Positions 43,740 through 51,077 of a stretch of 51,077 nt of DNA are shown piece by piece. Below the pieces are notes generated by a model. That model was not told the origin of the DNA. It did no database searches and saw only the letters and a list, made by a program, of their open reading frames with translations. Origin of the DNA: Helicobacteraceae bacterium (GTDB taxonomy: Bacteria; Campylobacterota; Campylobacteria; Campylobacterales; Sulfurimonadaceae). The translations under genes were made by a program, and so were the position numbers. Location of the stretch: positions 1 through 51,077 of the forward strand of contig JAMONY010000013.1 of NCBI GenBank assembly GCA_027066325.1. The letters run 5' to 3'. Positions within the stretch are counted from its first letter, which is position 1, and every line of letters begins with the position of its first letter.

Positions 43740-44546
43740 ATGCGTATGCCTATAATATTTCTACTAGCATGTTCACTACTGTTAGCACTAGAGCACTCAC
43801 CACACCAAGGAGGTGTGGCAGTAGTAGAGCTTAGTGGATTTAAGCAAAAGCCAAAGCTCTTTTATCGTGCCAAGGAGGCAAAAGTTATATACCAAGATGG
43901 AGTATATTATGGTGTTATAGGTATCGGTCTTGATGCAAAAGCTGGAAGCCGACATATATTGGCAGTCAATAGCGAGTTAAAGAGAGATTACTATTTTGAT
44001 ATCTATGAAAAAGAGTATGAAAAAGAGTACATCACCTTAAAAAGCAATAAACATGTATCACTATCAGCCAAAAACCTTAAAAGACATAGAGGTGAGAGGG
44101 CAAAAACTTTTAAACTTTTAAACTCCTATACTCATCTACACAACATAGAGTTAGAGTTTATAGCCCCAGTAGATGGACGAATATCTTCACCATTTGGCAA
44201 AAAACGCTACTTCAATAGCAGACCACGAGCCCCTCATAAAGGTATAGATATCGCAGCAGCCGAAGGGACTCCTGTTGTGGCTAGCGAAGATGGTACTATC
44301 TCTATAGCAGAGGAGTTTTTTTTCAATGGCAACACTCTGTACATAGATCACTCAGAGGGAGTTGTTAGTATGTATTGTCATCTTCACAAGCTTTTTGTAA
44401 AGAGTGGCGATAGAGTTAAAAAAGGTGATATTATAGGTAGTGTTGGCAAGACTGGACGCGCTACAGGAGCACATCTTCACTTTAGTATCTTTCTTAATCA
44501 AGAGGCAGTAGATCCTGCGCTATTTATACAGAGTTATGCAAAATAG
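43740..44546 (+). CDS. M23-family peptidoglycan endopeptidase
   Basis: Signal peptide (1-17), an N-terminal linking domain, and a C-terminal LytM domain with zinc ligands in APHKGIDIAAAEGTPV (H and D), then GAHLHFSI (HxH), plus MYCHLHKL. All residues needed for catalysis appear present, so it should cleave peptide cross-links. The 268 residues are typical. It lies 17 bases after mrdA and probably shares its transcript. Confidence 0.92.
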   Translation: MRMPIIFLLACSLLLALEHSPHQGGVAVVELSGFKQKPKLFYRAKEAKVIYQDGVYYGVIGIGLDAKAGSRHILAVNSELKRDYYFDIYEKEYEKEYITLKSNKHVSLSAKNLKRHRGERAKTFKLLNSYTHLHNIELEFIAPVDGRISSPFGKKRYFNSRPRAPHKGIDIAAAEGTPVVASEDGTISIAEEFFFNGNTLYIDHSEGVVSMYCHLHKLFVKSGDRVKKGDIIGSVGKTGRATGAHLHFSIFLNQEAVDPALFIQSYAK

Positions 44547-44576
44547 CATACAAGTTATATTTTAGAAACTACATAC

Positions 44577-44582
44577 TATAAT
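44577..44582 (+). promoter_or_regulatory. -10 element for the OmpA-family gene
   Basis: TATAAT, 23 bases before the GTG start at 44606, with AAGGAG at 44595-44600. Confidence 0.55.
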
Positions 44583-44605
44583 AGTGAAAACAAAAAGGAG
44601 ATACT

Positions 44606-45508
44606 GTGCCTAGATGTAGGAAATTGTGTATCGCTGTATTTGCACTGATTGTGTTAATTATATTATGTACACTTACACACTTAGATAAATTTAAACCAGA
44701 CTCTTCGCCTAAGGAGTTGTCAAGTAGCACACACGCTAGCGTTGTGTTACCTGCTGTGGAGCCTATCTATACAGAGTTGCTTATCATCAAAAGCCTTGAT
44801 GGGGTTTTTCTTGATGGAGTCTTTTCAGCTCAGGATGAGTCAGATCAGCTAGTGGGTAAGATAGAGAGCCTAGGCACTCTACTAGCAGATAGAAGTAGAG
44901 TAGATGACAACAGACAGAGTGCGGAGTGGGTTGTGAGTGTCACTCAGATTCTAGGGCCTTTTATGAGTAGCTTTGATAGCGGCAGGATAAGTTATAAAAA
45001 CAGAACTTTAGATGTACAAGGCTCTATCTCCTCACAAGTTGAGCTAGATAGACTACTTAGTATGCTGAGTAATACCAATATAACATACACTCACAATATA
45101 GAGCTTATAGTACCAGAGGTAGAAGAGACACAAGGCAACATAGAGGTTGCCCAAAAAGAGCTAGCAGATCTGCTTAGTATTGAAAATATAGAGTTTAAAA
45201 AAGCTAGTGACTATCTATCACGAAAGGGTAGCTTAACAGTCAAAAAACTAGCAGATATACTGAAAAGACATAGTACCATTAAGGTTGAGATCGCAGGTCA
45301 TACAGACTCAGATGGTGATGACAATCTTAATTTGAGGCTATCACAAGCTAGGGTAGATAGTGTCAAAGATGAGCTTATACTTCTTGGTATCAGTCCAGAT
45401 AGACTTAGGGCTGTTGGATATGGTGAGAGTAGACCTCTAGTCTCAAATACAGATGCGGCAAATAAACAGAAAAATCGTCGTGTAGAGTTTATAGTTATAG
45501 GAGAATAA
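44606..45508 (+). CDS. OmpA-family peptidoglycan-binding protein with N-terminal anchor
   Basis: A hydrophobic anchor or signal (8-22), a central region of two weakly related alpha-beta units, then an OmpA-like domain near residues 190-300: AGHTDSDGDDNLNLRLSQARV (two parts), GYGESRPLVSN and NRRVEFIV. The Asp-Arg pair that binds diaminopimelate is present in the HTDS and NRRVE contexts. The GTG start has AAGGAG six bases upstream. It tethers the envelope to peptidoglycan, like OmpA/Pal/MotB-type proteins; the central part is unassigned. Confidence 0.88.
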   Translation: MPRCRKLCIAVFALIVLIILCTLTHLDKFKPDSSPKELSSSTHASVVLPAVEPIYTELLIIKSLDGVFLDGVFSAQDESDQLVGKIESLGTLLADRSRVDDNRQSAEWVVSVTQILGPFMSSFDSGRISYKNRTLDVQGSISSQVELDRLLSMLSNTNITYTHNIELIVPEVEETQGNIEVAQKELADLLSIENIEFKKASDYLSRKGSLTVKKLADILKRHSTIKVEIAGHTDSDGDDNLNLRLSQARVDSVKDELILLGISPDRLRAVGYGESRPLVSNTDAANKQKNRRVEFIVIGE

Positions 45509-45509
45509 C

Positions 45510-45971
45510 ATGTTAGAAATCGCTTTAAAAATTATCTTTTGTCTACTGCTAGCCGCTCTCATAGGCGGTATTATTGGTTATCTAATCTGCCGTGTCGGCT
45601 GTAGTGATGAGAAGAGCTGTGATGATGAGTCTGATACTCAGAGTGTTGAGGAGCTTTTAGGTGAAGATTTAGGAACTGCTCCATTGCAACTAGATGCCCC
45701 ACGCGATGGCGTGAAAGATAACCTAACACGCATAAAAGGGATAGGTGTTAAGATCGAGGAGTCTTTAAACTCTAAGGGTATATTTCACTTTGATCAGATA
45801 GCCTCTTGGGGCGCAGATGAGATAGTTTGGGTTGATCACAACATAGCTTTTCCAGGTAGAGTTGTGCGCGAAGAGTGGGTCAAGCAGGCAGAACTTTTAG
45901 CATCCGGAGCTCAGACAGAGTTCTCTAAGCGCGTAGATGCTGGAGAGGTGTCTAGCAGTAAGAGAGGGTAG
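45510..45971 (+). CDS. Membrane-anchored helix-hairpin-helix protein (NuoE C-terminal-like)
   Basis: One N-terminal helix (7-27), a short acidic linker, then a domain at about 70-130 reading DNLTRIKGIGVKIEESLNSKGI, split as LTRIKGIGVKIEES and FHFDQIASWGADEI, followed by VDHNIAFPGRVVREEWVKQAELL. This H3TH-like domain occurs at the end of some NADH dehydrogenase subunit E proteins and in envelope proteins. It starts one base after the OmpA-family stop. Its biological role is not established. Confidence 0.75.
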   Translation: MLEIALKIIFCLLLAALIGGIIGYLICRVGCSDEKSCDDESDTQSVEELLGEDLGTAPLQLDAPRDGVKDNLTRIKGIGVKIEESLNSKGIFHFDQIASWGADEIVWVDHNIAFPGRVVREEWVKQAELLASGAQTEFSKRVDAGEVSSSKRG

Positions 45972-45991
45972 GATTAGCTTCTAGTAGCGAT

Positions 45992-46507
45992 CTACTCTGT
46001 AAGAAGATCAAAACCGTTTGGCATGTTTGGGACAAATCTCTCTGGCGGTATGATCTGATTTGTCTGTTGTGAAGAGAAGACTATGTTTATGCGATTTTCA
46101 AAATCATCTTGATAGGTGATTGATACAAGCTTATCATCAACCATCTTGATCTTAAACTCTCTTTTCAGATAGAGAGCTAAATACCTATCTGTACCTACTT
46201 TTTTTGCACTTTGTAAGATCTTAAAGATATCAAGATCTTTATCTAGCTTCCGCACTATAACTTGCTCTAGTTCAGGCTCTATGATTGTCACCTGTCTGCT
46301 ATTGATATAGATATCTTTTTTAACAGGTGAGACATACTCCCATTTGGCAAGGTTTGGTCTCTCTATCTGCACTTTGCCACTGTAGGTAATGGTGCGTTCA
46401 GAGTCATCTGTAAGTGTCTGTGTAAAGTTTGCTTGAAATGTTTTTATGTTCTCAGCAAGAGCAAAAAGTGTAGTAAATGTTAACGATATAACAATCAAAA
46501 TCTTCAT
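45992..46507 (-). CDS. lolA: Outer-membrane lipoprotein chaperone LolA
   Basis: Carries lipoproteins from the inner to the outer membrane. A signal peptide (1-16) is followed by a beta-sheet half-barrel: IKTFQANFTQTLTDDSERTITYSGKVQI (split at TQTLTDD), RPNLAKWEYVSPVKK and late NRINIVFSSQQTNQIIP. The start at 46507 is chosen because GAGAGG is five bases upstream; the frame extends 28 codons further. The 171 residues are normal. It converges on the HhH gene and diverges from secA. Confidence 0.88.
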   Translation of the reverse strand: MKILIVISLTFTTLFALAENIKTFQANFTQTLTDDSERTITYSGKVQIERPNLAKWEYVSPVKKDIYINSRQVTIIEPELEQVIVRKLDKDLDIFKILQSAKKVGTDRYLALYLKREFKIKMVDDKLVSITYQDDFENRINIVFSSQQTNQIIPPERFVPNMPNGFDLLTE

Positions 46508-46568
46508 CAAAACCTCTCTAGTCGATAAGTATAGATGCAATTTTAGCAAAATAAAATAGATCATTAGG

Positions 46569-46574
46569 TATAAT
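46569..46574 (+). promoter_or_regulatory. -10 element for secA
   Basis: AGGTATAAT lies 40 bases before the secA start, leaving a leader of roughly 30 bases with AAGG at 46604-46607. Confidence 0.5.
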
Positions 46575-46613
46575 CGCATAAATTTAGTCAATTATTGATT
46601 GTGAAGGTAGATG

Positions 46614-49178
46614 ATGCTTCAAGCTATGCTAGGAAAGGTTTTTGGAACCAGAAATGATAAAGAGCTTAAAAAATATAGAAAAAGAGTAGTTGCTATAAAT
46701 AGCTTGGAGTCGACTTATGAGGCGATGAGTGATGATGAGCTAAAGAGCTCATTTGCTACACTCAAGGCGTCCGTATTGAGTGAAGAGCAAGGACTTGATG
46801 ATGTGCTTGTAGAGTCGTTTGCAATCACCAGAGAGGCTAGTAAGCGCATACTCAATATGCGCCACTTTGATGTTCAACTTGTTGGTGGTATGGTGCTACA
46901 TGAGGGTCGTATCGCGGAGATGAAAACAGGTGAAGGAAAGACACTTGTAGCAACTCTACCGGTAGCTCTAAATGCTATGCTGGGTAGAGGCGTGCATGTG
47001 GTCACAGTCAATGATTACTTGGCTATTAGGGATGCATCAGAGCTAGAGCCTCTATATAACTTTCTAGGTTTTGAAGTAGGAACTATACTTGAAACCATGC
47101 ATGATAGCGCTCTTAAGAGAGCAGAGTATGCAAAAGATATCACCTATGGTACTAACAATGAGTTTGGGTTTGATTATTTACGAGACAACATGAGCTACTC
47201 ACTAGAGCAGATGGTACAGCGCAGTCACAGTTTTGTTATTGTAGATGAGGTTGACTCCATCTTGATAGACGAGGCTAGAACCCCACTTATCATCTCAGGA
47301 CCAGTTAGTCGCACTATGGATGGGTACTTAAGAGCAGATCAGATAGCCAAGCAGCTCTCAAGAGATACACACTTTGAGGTAGATGAGAAAGATAGATTGA
47401 TTCTTATTACAGAAGAGGGTATTGCAGAGGCAGAGAAGCTACTAGAGGTTGATAATCTATATAGTCTTGAAAATGCCACACTCTCACATCATCTAGATCA
47501 AGCTCTAAAAGCAAACTATATATTTGAAAAAGATGTAGATTATGTTGTGCGTGATGGTGAGATACTGATTGTAGATGAGTTTACCGGTCGCCTCTCTGAA
47601 GGGAGACGCTACTCTGAAGGTCTTCATCAGGCACTAGAGGCAAAAGAGGATGTAGATATCAAAGAGGAGAGCCAGACGCTAGCTGATATCACATTCCAAA
47701 ACTACTTTAGAATGTATGAAAAACTAGCTGGTATGACCGGTACCGCGCAGACTGAAGCTACAGAGTTTGCTCAGATCTACTCACTAGATGTTGTCTCTAT
47801 CCCTACCAATGTTCCTGTTGTGCGTGATGATCTCAATGATCTTATCTATAAGACGGAGACCGAAAAGTTCAACGCGGCTATCGCAAAGATCAAGGAGCTA
47901 AACACAAAGGGTCAGCCAGTCTTAGTGGGAACTGCATCTATAGAGAAGTCAGAGGCCTTACATCTTCTACTTAAAAAAGAGAAGATAGTCCACACTGTAC
48001 TAAATGCTAAAAATCATGAGAGTGAGGGTGAGATCATTAAAAATGCCGGCTCTAAAGGTGCTGTTACAGTAGCTACTAACATGGCTGGTCGTGGTGTAGA
48101 TATCAAAGTTAGTGATGAGATTAAAGAGCTTGGAGGTCTATATATCTTAGGTACGGAGCGACATGAGAATCGCCGTATAGATAATCAGTTGCGAGGTCGT
48201 TCAGGTAGACAGGGTGATCCTGGTACTACAAGATTTTATCTCAGTTTAGAAGATCATCTATTGCGTATTTTTGGCTCTGATAAGATCAAGTCCATCATGG
48301 AGCGCATGGGTGTTGAAGATGGTGAGTATATAGAGTCCAAGATGGTTACTAGAGCTGTTGAGAAGGCTCAGAAAAAAGTTGAGACTATGCACTTTGAGGG
48401 TAGAAAAAATATTGTTGAGTATGATGATGTTGCAAATGAGCAGAGAAAGATAGTCTACAAATTTCGCAATCAACTACTAGATCAAGAGTATGATATAGCT
48501 AAAAAAGTTAAAGAAGTGCGTGAGGAGTACCTAAAGCATCTTCTGCTAGAGTCCAATATCTATGAGGGTGCATCGCCAGAAGATTTTGATATAGACAAAC
48601 TATCAAAATTGCTAAAAGAGGAGTGCAATTTTACTCTTAGTATCGCAGACTATGAGTCACTAGAGTCTGATGAGCTTGAGTATAAGTTACTTGCAGACTT
48701 GAGTGGTGAGTACGATCAGAAGATGCAAGCAGTAGATGAGGAGTTGCGCTCAAATATAGAGCGTGAGATCTATCTTAAAACACTAGATAACGCATGGCGT
48801 GAGCATCTATATAGAATGGATACTATGAAAACTGGTATCAGATTGCGCGCTTACAATCAAAAAGATCCACTTGTAGAGTATAAGAAAGAGAGTTTTGGGC
48901 TCTTTGGTGAGCTTATTGAGACTATCAAGTTCGACACCATTAAGACACTGCATATCATACAGTTTAGATCACCTGAAGAGGAAGCTGAAGCATTTGTAAA
49001 GGCTCAAGAGCAGAGTAGAAAAATAGCTGAAGAGCAGATGAGACTTAGTAGCGAAGAGCAGAGCATACTTGTTGAGAAGAAGCCTGCTAGAAATGCACCA
49101 TGTCCATGTGGTAGTGGTAAGAAGTATAAGAGCTGTTGTGGTAAGAGTGGACCAAAAAAAGGAGCTCTTGTATCTTGA
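46614..49178 (+). CDS. secA: Preprotein translocase motor SecA
   Basis: ATPase that drives Sec export. The DEAD-like core has Walker A MKTGEGKT, Walker [13 protein letters not shown], and the second half GRGVDIK and [11 protein letters not shown]. The C-terminal zinc motif is [14 protein letters not shown], which binds SecB or ribosomes. The ATG at 46614 leaves AAGG six bases away; an ATG at 46611 is also possible. The 854 residues are normal. Its stop overlaps the LolC-type gene (TTGA). Confidence 0.97.
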   Translation: MLQAMLGKVFGTRNDKELKKYRKRVVAINSLESTYEAMSDDELKSSFATLKASVLSEEQGLDDVLVESFAITREASKRILNMRHFDVQLVGGMVLHEGRIAEMKTGEGKTLVATLPVALNAMLGRGVHVVTVNDYLAIRDASELEPLYNFLGFEVGTILETMHDSALKRAEYAKDITYGTNNEFGFDYLRDNMSYSLEQMVQRSHSFVIVDEVDSILIDEARTPLIISGPVSRTMDGYLRADQIAKQLSRDTHFEVDEKDRLILITEEGIAEAEKLLEVDNLYSLENATLSHHLDQALKANYIFEKDVDYVVRDGEILIVDEFTGRLSEGRRYSEGLHQALEAKEDVDIKEESQTLADITFQNYFRMYEKLAGMTGTAQTEATEFAQIYSLDVVSIPTNVPVVRDDLNDLIYKTETEKFNAAIAKIKELNTKGQPVLVGTASIEKSEALHLLLKKEKIVHTVLNAKNHESEGEIIKNAGSKGAVTVATNMAGRGVDIKVSDEIKELGGLYILGTERHENRRIDNQLRGRSGRQGDPGTTRFYLSLEDHLLRIFGSDKIKSIMERMGVEDGEYIESKMVTRAVEKAQKKVETMHFEGRKNIVEYDDVANEQRKIVYKFRNQLLDQEYDIAKKVKEVREEYLKHLLLESNIYEGASPEDFDIDKLSKLLKEECNFTLSIADYESLESDELEYKLLADLSGEYDQKMQAVDEELRSNIEREIYLKTLDNAWREHLYRMDTMKTGIRLRAYNQKDPLVEYKKESFGLFGELIETIKFDTIKTLHIIQFRSPEEEAEAFVKAQEQSRKIAEEQMRLSSEEQSILVEKKPARNAPCPCGSGKKYKSCCGKSGPKKGALVS

Positions 49179-50383
49179 ACCATAAGCGTTCATTAGTGGG
49201 CTATCTGTTACGCCGTTTTTTGCGTTTTGACCCACAGCAACCTTTTATCTTCCTATCTGCCATGTTGGCATTTGTGGGTATCTTATTGGGTGTAGCGGTT
49301 TTGATTATAGCTATGTCCCTTATGAATGGCTTTAGCAAAGAGTTTAAAAAACAACTCACAACAATGAACTATCCACTGACAATTGTTCCTCATTTTTTTG
49401 CAAGTGTCAATCACAATCTCTTAGAAGAGCTACAGCAGAAGTTTCCAGAGTTAAAATTTAGTCCATATGTTGTCTCGTCTATCATGACTAGAAGTGGCAC
49501 AAAGATAGAGGGTGGATATCTATTTGGTGTAGATTTTGAGGCGGAAAAAGAGGTAAATGCCGTAGTTGCAGAGGCTCTATCTAAGACTCCAAAACAGAAC
49601 TTTAGTGTAGTCATTGGTAGCTCTTTATATGATGAGTTTTCACTCTCTAAGGGTGATAAGCTCATGTATATATTTACTCAGATTGAGCCTGGAGGATTGG
49701 CGCTTACTCCTAAGATTAAAAGATTTAAGGTTTTTGATACTTTTAGCTCAGGACTCAAGGCGTATGATCGTGCCTACAGTTACACATCCATAGACTCTTT
49801 ACAGAAAGTTCTTAATTTACCAAAAAACTACTATGATGGTATCCATATACACAGCGACAATCCACGAGCCACACTACAGATGATAGCTCCAGAGTTGCCT
49901 AGCAATGTTCGCATTAAAGGTTGGTGGGAGGATAACGCAAACTTTTTTGTAGCACTTGAGCTTGAGAAACGATCACTATTTATTGTTCTAATGCTTATCA
50001 TACTTATCGCATCAGTTAACATCATCTCATCTCTTCTTATGACAGTTATGAACCGTAGAGCAGATATAGCACTTCTTATATCGCTTGGAGCTTCACCTTC
50101 TCAGATAAAAAGACTTTTTCTATATTTGGGAGTTGTTATTGGTATTGGTGGTATTGTGGTTGGGGTTGCTCTTGGCTTAGGTGGCGTATGGTTACTGCAG
50201 ACATTTGACATAGTATCACTTCCAAAAGATGTCTACCCAACTTCAACACTAGCACTTGAGTTATCTACAATAGATCTAGTATCTATCATCATTGGAGCGC
50301 TACTGATTGTACTGCTCTCAGCTTGGTATCCAGCCTCAAAAGCTAGCAAAGTTGATGTTTTAACAGTATTGCGCAATGAGTAG
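49175..50383 (+). CDS. lolC: LolC/LolE-type lipoprotein-releasing permease
   Basis: ABC permease of the FtsX/MacB type. N-terminal membrane helix (about 24-47), a large periplasmic domain (50-250), then three helices in the last 140 residues including [22 protein letters not shown] and the FtsX signature [14 protein letters not shown]. It extracts lipoproteins for LolA. It starts with TTG overlapping secA. The 402 residues are normal; the ATPase LolD is not nearby. One protein may replace both LolC and LolE (LolF-like). Confidence 0.88.
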   Translation: MNHKRSLVGYLLRRFLRFDPQQPFIFLSAMLAFVGILLGVAVLIIAMSLMNGFSKEFKKQLTTMNYPLTIVPHFFASVNHNLLEELQQKFPELKFSPYVVSSIMTRSGTKIEGGYLFGVDFEAEKEVNAVVAEALSKTPKQNFSVVIGSSLYDEFSLSKGDKLMYIFTQIEPGGLALTPKIKRFKVFDTFSSGLKAYDRAYSYTSIDSLQKVLNLPKNYYDGIHIHSDNPRATLQMIAPELPSNVRIKGWWEDNANFFVALELEKRSLFIVLMLIILIASVNIISSLLMTVMNRRADIALLISLGASPSQIKRLFLYLGVVIGIGGIVVGVALGLGGVWLLQTFDIVSLPKDVYPTSTLALELSTIDLVSIIIGALLIVLLSAWYPASKASKVDVLTVLRNE

Positions 50384-50410
50384 TTAACCCAAAGATGATA
50401 AACTACTTTT

Positions 50411-50944
50411 ATGAGACAGCTACTTCTATTTGCACTACTATTGTTACTTGCAGGCTGCTTTGAGCCAACTAAAGAGCCGGAGAATTCGGTAGTTGACCCA
50501 GAACTTACACAAGAGTTAGCCCATATTGACTCAACAAAAGAGGTAGAGCTAAAAAAGCTAGAGCAGAGAGTAGAGCTAGAGCAACTTCAGAGTGATCTTC
50601 TACTAAAGCAGCAGAGCATAAACGAAGAGTATCTATATAAAAAAGAGCGCAATCTTATACTGTTGAGCGCTTTTTTGATACTTATCTTAGCGCTTGGGGT
50701 CTATATGCTTATCAAACATAGGCGCGAGAATCGTCAAAAAGCTTATGACAACAATCTTAAAAAGTATTTCCATCAGCAAGAGATACAGAGCAGAATGCGT
50801 CTAGCAGAGAAGATTATAGATAAAATTCAAGACTCTACTCACCCAACCGAACAAGATAAAAAACTCATAGAGATACTACACAGCGTAAGCACACCAGTAG
50901 AAAATGAGATCACAAATAGCAACAATCAGATAGCTAAAAAGTAG
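50411..50944 (+). CDS. Hypothetical lipoprotein with coiled coil and membrane helix
   Basis: The signal peptide ends LLLLAGCFEP, with lipidated Cys at residue 16. A charged coiled coil (about 32-75, with VELKKLEQRVELEQLQSDLL) leads to one membrane helix (LILLSAFLILILALGVYMLI) and a basic then helical tail. A lipidated N-terminus plus a transmembrane helix is unusual topology. It lies 27 bases after the LolC-type gene. Function is unknown. Confidence 0.75.
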   Translation: MRQLLLFALLLLLAGCFEPTKEPENSVVDPELTQELAHIDSTKEVELKKLEQRVELEQLQSDLLLKQQSINEEYLYKKERNLILLSAFLILILALGVYMLIKHRRENRQKAYDNNLKKYFHQQEIQSRMRLAEKIIDKIQDSTHPTEQDKKLIEILHSVSTPVENEITNSNNQIAKK

Positions 50945-50981
50945 CAAATTAAAAAACTTTCCAAATTCCTCCCCAACACTC

Positions 50982-51010
50982 TTGACATCCAAACAATAAT
51001 CCCCTATAAT
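50982..51010 (+). promoter_or_regulatory. Full-consensus promoter, probable stable-RNA operon
   Basis: TTGACA (50982-50987) and TATAAT (51005-51010) with exactly 17 bases between, and A/T-rich tracts upstream (50947-50967) that could serve as an UP element. No coding frame follows in the remaining 67 bases. A promoter this strong at the edge most likely drives an rRNA operon. Confidence 0.65.
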
Positions 51011-51060
51011 TCCCCTCCACAAACAAGAGACCACTTGTAAAAAGAGGTATCTCAAAGCTG

Positions 51061-51077
51061 CTCTTAGTGTTTAAGAG
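51061..51077 (+). other. Stem-loop in the putative stable-RNA leader
   Basis: CTCTTA (51061-51066) and TAAGAG (51072-51077) are perfect complements around GTGTT. The preceding TG makes TGCTCTTA, similar to a boxA antitermination element. The window ends here, so the context is incomplete. Confidence 0.45.

Noticed and set aside
1-51077. CRISPR array, tRNA gene, insertion sequence or prophage genes
   Set aside because: No regularly spaced repeat, cloverleaf, transposase or phage-like frame was seen on either strand by reading; no search could be run.

Overview
The window looks like a chromosomal segment of a free-living Campylobacterota (Epsilonproteobacteria, Sulfurimonas/Sulfurovum-like). 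This rests on low-GC codon use rich in ATA and AGA, densely overlapping operons, the blocks rnr-holA, hisH-hisA-prmA-ftsH, waaC-waaM, tig-clpP-def-comM and kdsC-lptC-lptA-engB, small multihaem c-type cytochromes, and -10-dominated promoters. I see no insertion sequence, prophage, CRISPR array or tRNA. The genus is inference, not proof.

Layout. 1-2581 (minus) is the 5' part of a large exported protein that runs off the left edge; it carries a HExxH zinc-peptidase motif, then a repetitive presumed propeller region and presumed beta-barrel strands. 2648-7417 (plus) holds gap, pgi, a P-loop protein, a Sel1-repeat protein and a pentahaem cytochrome. 7464-10377 is rnr-holA. Two small genes follow, then a minus-strand block 11412-16432 read as PDC-like membrane protein, hisH, hisA, prmA, ftsH. 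From 16502 everything is plus again: waaC-waaM, an orphan 7TM histidine kinase, a small membrane protein, an FMN-binding protein, clpB, a tetraheme cytochrome, and a DUF900-type alpha/beta hydrolase.

25409-34852 is the most interesting part. The housekeeping run tig-clpP-def-comM leads directly into a compact type II polyketide/fatty-acid-like cluster: ACP, ketosynthase (KS), a cysteine-less half KS, a KS fused to a chain-length-factor-like domain, a second ACP, two complementary hotdog dehydratase-like subunits, and a putative lipoprotein with a Cys/His/Asp triad. Seven biosynthetic genes are joined by overlaps or very short gaps. The set resembles a reduced arylpolyene (APE)/flexirubin-type core, but no ketoreductase, starter ligase, thioesterase or transporter lies beside it. 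This is my leading candidate for an undescribed system.

35629-50944 is mostly cell-envelope biogenesis: tatD, mltD, rlpA, hisB, kdsC, lptC, lptA, engB, an N-acetylglutamate-synthase-like gene, an mreD-like gene, mrdA, an M23 peptidase, an OmpA-family protein and an HhH-domain protein. lolA (minus), secA, a LolC/E-type permease and a lipoprotein follow. The right edge has a full-consensus promoter (TTGACA-N17-TATAAT) followed by a short hairpin, most simply read as the start of a stable-RNA (probably rRNA) operon outside the window.

No gene-free stretch exceeds about 300 bases once the left-edge gene is recognised; the longest is 10598-10847.
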